From: an uncultured Prevotellaceae bacterium
Lineage (GTDB): Bacteria; Bacteroidota; Bacteroidia; Bacteroidales; Bacteroidaceae
Assembly (NCBI GenBank): GCA_946405695.1
Contig: CAMJIA010000078.1
Span: 1 to 6,537, forward strand
Direction of reading: 5' to 3'
Length of the DNA: 6,537 nucleotides
The notes under the pieces were generated by a model, which did not search any database, had not been told where the DNA came from, and was given only the letters and a program-made list of their open reading frames with translations. Position 1 is the stretch's first letter. The number at the start of each line of letters is the position of its first letter. Of this stretch, positions 5,921 to 6,537 are shown one piece after another. A program made the translations under genes and the position numbers.

Positions 5921-6537
5921 TTTTCTTCCTCCAACCATGAATCAAGGAGTTGACGGGCGATGGACAGTTTCTCTGGGATGTGGGGCAGGTGGTTGCGATC
6001 GAACCAGGCACCCTTTGACAACTCGGAACGCTGCAGGTGTATCTTGCCGGAGTCGTAGTCGGCGGTGAAACCCACCATCAGTCCGCAAGGGTAGGGCCAC
6101 GGCTGACTGCCGAAATACTTCAGATTGTTGATATGCAGACCCGTTTCCTCCATCACCTCGCGGTAGACGGCTTCTTCCAGCGTTTCGCCAGTCTCCACGA
6201 AACCTGCCACCAGTCCGTAGTGGTCATCGCGGAAATTGTTGGCATGAACCAGCAGTACCTCATCGCCTTTGCGGACCAGGACGATGACGGCGGGGGCCAG
6301 GAATGGCCAAATCTCCTTGCCGCAGTGCTCGCACTTTTTCGAGATGGCGGTGTCGAAGCGCATGGTACCTCCGCAGACTCCGCAGAACTTCGTGTTCTGG
6401 TCCCAGTAGAGCAACTCGTGGCACTTGCCAGCCAGTCGGTAGTCTGCTTCCGACAGCTTATAATAACTCTGTCTCAGCCCGCACATTTCATAGCGTTCGT
6501 CACCTGTCAATGGTTGGTCTATGCGGTAAGCCTTGGC
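5917..6537 (-). CDS. nudC: NADH pyrophosphatase / NAD-RNA decapping Nudix hydrolase NudC (N-terminus cut by window edge)
   Basis: NudC hydrolyses NAD(H) to NMN(H) and AMP and removes NAD caps from RNA 5' ends, in the cytoplasm. The frame is open to the right edge, giving 206 codons; the true start lies outside. TTG 6510 is in frame but only internal, since codons upstream of it continue without a stop. Counting from the edge, a zinc ribbon is visible as CGVC (52-55) and CEHC (69-72). The Nudix box runs from G112 to L134 as GFVETGE, seven residues, then REVMEETGL, a complete match to GX5EX7REUXEEXGU with U an aliphatic residue. SQPWPYP (144-150) is the NudC signature that sets it apart from other Nudix enzymes (E. 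coli has SQPWPFP). E. coli NudC is about 257 residues, so roughly 50 are missing. The stop TGA overlaps the GH25 ATG by 4 bp, implying an operon. Confidence 0.94.
   Translation of the reverse strand, partial: AKAYRIDQPLTGDERYEMCGLRQSYYKLSEADYRLAGKCHELLYWDQNTKFCGVCGGTMRFDTAISKKCEHCGKEIWPFLAPAVIVLVRKGDEVLLVHANNFRDDHYGLVAGFVETGETLEEAVYREVMEETGLHINNLKYFGSQPWPYPCGLMVGFTADYDSGKIHLQRSELSKGAWFDRNHLPHIPEKLSIARQLLDSWLEEEK
5928..5932 (-). promoter_or_regulatory. Ribosome binding site deciding the GH25 start
   Basis: Minus-strand GGAGG at 5932-5928 lies 7 nt before ATG 5920, inside the last codons of nudC. It is the only strong Shine-Dalgarno in the window. It supports ATG 5920 over the in-frame ATG at 5938 and fits re-initiation by ribosomes finishing nudC. 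Confidence 0.75.

Overview
The window reads as an ordinary chromosomal segment of a Bacteroidales bacterium, probably Prevotellaceae. The evidence is the Bacteroidota-type promoters (a TAnnTTTG -7 element upstream of three genes), A-rich or absent Shine-Dalgarno sites, and protein types typical of that group (a secreted Met-zincin metalloprotease and a GH25 lysozyme with an N-terminal anchor and MORN-like repeats). The genus is an inference; no rRNA or other marker is present.

Layout, left to right. 1-712 (minus) is the N-terminal 237 codons of the ATP-dependent protease Lon; the rest lies beyond the left edge. 713-890 is an intergenic region holding the lon promoter, a perfect AT-rich inverted repeat, and a strong intrinsic terminator for the next gene. 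891-3671 (minus) is a large secreted zinc metalloprotease with an extra N-terminal domain that looks beta-trefoil-like. 3672-3852 is a divergent intergenic region with two back-to-back promoters and an imperfect inverted repeat between them. 3853-4518 (plus) is the tRNA1(Val) A37 N6-methyltransferase TrmN6. 4508-5920 (minus) is a membrane-anchored or secreted GH25 muramidase whose 3' end overlaps that of trmN6 by 11 bp. 5917-6537 (minus) is the NADH pyrophosphatase / NAD-cap decapping enzyme NudC, missing its N-terminus at the right edge. It is joined to the GH25 gene by an ATGA stop/start overlap.

The genes do not form one pathway. nudC and the GH25 gene are probably co-transcribed and translationally coupled. 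The metalloprotease and trmN6 are divergent single genes, and the metalloprotease is insulated from lon by its terminator. I see no mobile element, CRISPR array, tRNA, rRNA or phage gene, and no convincing new multi-gene system. The points worth a second look are the two inverted repeats at promoters, the near-leaderless lon start, the N-terminal domains of the protease and the lysozyme, and the convergent trmN6/GH25 overlap.
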